From: an uncultured Rhodanobacteraceae bacterium
GTDB taxonomy: Bacteria; Pseudomonadota; Gammaproteobacteria; Xanthomonadales; Rhodanobacteraceae
Assembly (NCBI GenBank): GCA_937902695.1
Contig: CALFNI010000228.1
Coordinates: forward strand, 1-7,071
Direction: 5' to 3'
Length of the DNA: 7,071 nt
The notes beneath the pieces were generated by a model, which was given only the letters and a program-made list of their open reading frames with translations, ran no database searches and was not told the DNA's origin. Shown here piece by piece: positions 6,271 through 7,071 of the stretch (its first letter is position 1; each line of letters begins with the position of its first letter). The position numbers and the translations under genes were made by a program.

Positions 6271-6972
6271 GTGATTCTGCCCAAGACCACAGATGACCTC
6301 CTGAATCGTTTCCGGTCCGACGTCGCCGACCCCCTCGAAGGGGTCGACGACCAGGATCCGGACAGTGAGAATTTGTGGAAGACGTGGGAGATTCTTCAGT
6401 ACATGACCGAGGCGGCGGACGCCGTCGCCCGCAAGACGAACTCGATCTACAAGACGTTTCAGCTCGCCGTCACGGCGAACGACAACGAAGTCGCACTGCC
6501 GGCGCCGATCCTAGACATCCGTTGCGCGCGCCTACTGACGCAGAACGTCGTGCTCGACGATCTCGCGCAGAACCGCATGCGCGACGGCGGCTGTTGGGAT
6601 TACGGCACTTTCCTGCAGAACGGTACGTTCACGGCGAAGGGGCGGCCGCGGAACTACGTGCGCGACCGCGAGCGGCGCATGCTGGTGCTCGTGCCGATCC
6701 CGACGCTCGACGACACGCTCGAGCTGCAGTGCACGGTGACGATCAGCACGGATCTCCTCTGCGGCATGCCACTGCCGTTCCGTGAGCTCCCCGACGTCAC
6801 GCTGATGCTGCACTACATGAAGTATCTCGCGTACGCCAAGCAGGACGCCGATACGCTCGACATGTCACGCTCGAACGAATTCCTCCAGCTCTTCACCAGC
6901 GGCTCGATGGACCGCGAGGTCGATTTGCGCCAGCAGCGGCGCACGCCGTCGCCGATCCGGATGGAGTGGTGA
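6271..6972 (+). CDS. Probable head-tail adaptor (SU10 adaptor-like)
   Basis: A 233-aa protein that probably binds beneath the portal ring and joins head to tail. The N-terminal region follows the pattern of phage adaptor proteins: DDLLNRFRSDVAD (8-20), then LWKTWEILQYMTEAADAVARKT (35-56), which matches the 'lW..eEll.ym.eA..e.ar.t' helix. A strand-forming stretch NDNEVALPAPILDIRCARL follows at about residues 70-88, then GRPRNYVRDRERRMLVLVPIP. A late helix HYMKYLAYAKQDADTLD (about 188-204) also fits. The start is GTG at 6271, one base after the upstream TGA, with no good Shine-Dalgarno, suggesting re-initiation by ribosomes finishing the previous gene. No other plausible start is nearby. The family call is from remembered patterns and gene order. 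Confidence 0.65.
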   Translation: MILPKTTDDLLNRFRSDVADPLEGVDDQDPDSENLWKTWEILQYMTEAADAVARKTNSIYKTFQLAVTANDNEVALPAPILDIRCARLLTQNVVLDDLAQNRMRDGGCWDYGTFLQNGTFTAKGRPRNYVRDRERRMLVLVPIPTLDDTLELQCTVTISTDLLCGMPLPFRELPDVTLMLHYMKYLAYAKQDADTLDMSRSNEFLQLFTSGSMDREVDLRQQRRTPSPIRMEW

Positions 6973-6973
6973 C

Positions 6974-7071
6974 GTGGCGATGCCGAACGAATCCGATCTG
7001 GCCTCGTTCGGGCCGTTCGCGCGCGGCGCGAATAACCTCGCGCGCGAGGATTCGGTCCCGCAGCAAGCCTT
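6974..7071 (+). CDS. 5' end of a probable tail/neck protein (truncated by window)
   Basis: The frame opens with GTG at 6974, one base after the previous stop, and stays open for 32 codons to the window edge. GGAG at 6963-6966 is seven bases before the GTG, a good spacing; an in-frame ATG at 6980 would be 13 bases away, so the GTG is preferred. The visible protein includes FGPFARGANNLAREDSVPQQA. In many podovirus-like phages the gene after the adaptor begins with an 'F..G.nN......lP..A' segment in a tail-associated structural protein. The product cannot be named from 32 residues. Confidence 0.6.
   Translation, partial: MAMPNESDLASFGPFARGANNLAREDSVPQQA

Overview
This window is part of the virion-assembly region of a tailed double-stranded DNA bacteriophage or prophage. 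All genes lie on the + strand, are tightly packed, and use GC-rich codons. The combination of a P22-type portal, an N4-gp56-type coat protein and an SU10-type head-tail adaptor points to a short-tailed (podovirus-like) phage. No integrase, repressor or host gene is visible, so lysogeny and host cannot be decided. The high GC content only suggests a GC-rich bacterial host.

Layout. 1-531 is the C-terminal half of the large terminase, cut by the window edge. 534-2702 is the portal protein, 722 aa from the chosen start, with a lysine/arginine-rich tail. 2699-3826 overlaps the portal stop by 4 nt and encodes a very acidic protein sitting where scaffolding proteins lie. A strong intrinsic terminator (3850-3880) and a leader with several small hairpins follow. 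4035-5147 is the major capsid protein. 5159-5551 encodes a small protein, probably beta-rich and possibly a capsid decoration protein. 5564-5640 holds three hairpins, two of them mutually exclusive and one of those followed by six T. 5667-6269 is a 200-aa protein of unknown function. 6271-6972 is a probable head-tail adaptor. 6974 to the right edge is the start of another probable tail or neck gene.

How the genes work together. The scaffold would guide coat-protein assembly around the portal ring. The terminase would then dock on the portal and pump DNA into the procapsid. The small protein after the coat gene may reinforce the shell, and the adaptor and following protein would close the portal vertex and attach the tail. 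Most junctions are within a few nucleotides (TGA-cc-ATG, ATGA, and TGA-c-GTG twice), which suggests translational coupling. The two real gaps (3827-4034 and 5552-5666) carry the RNA structures and flank the coat and small-protein genes, whose products are needed in the largest amounts.

I found no defence system, CRISPR array, tRNA, insertion sequence or clearly new enzymatic system. The best leads are the opposite charges of the portal tail and scaffold, the 9-codon repeats in the scaffold gene, the attenuator-like RNA region at 5564-5614, and two unrecognised proteins in the head module. No gene-free stretch exceeds 300 bases.
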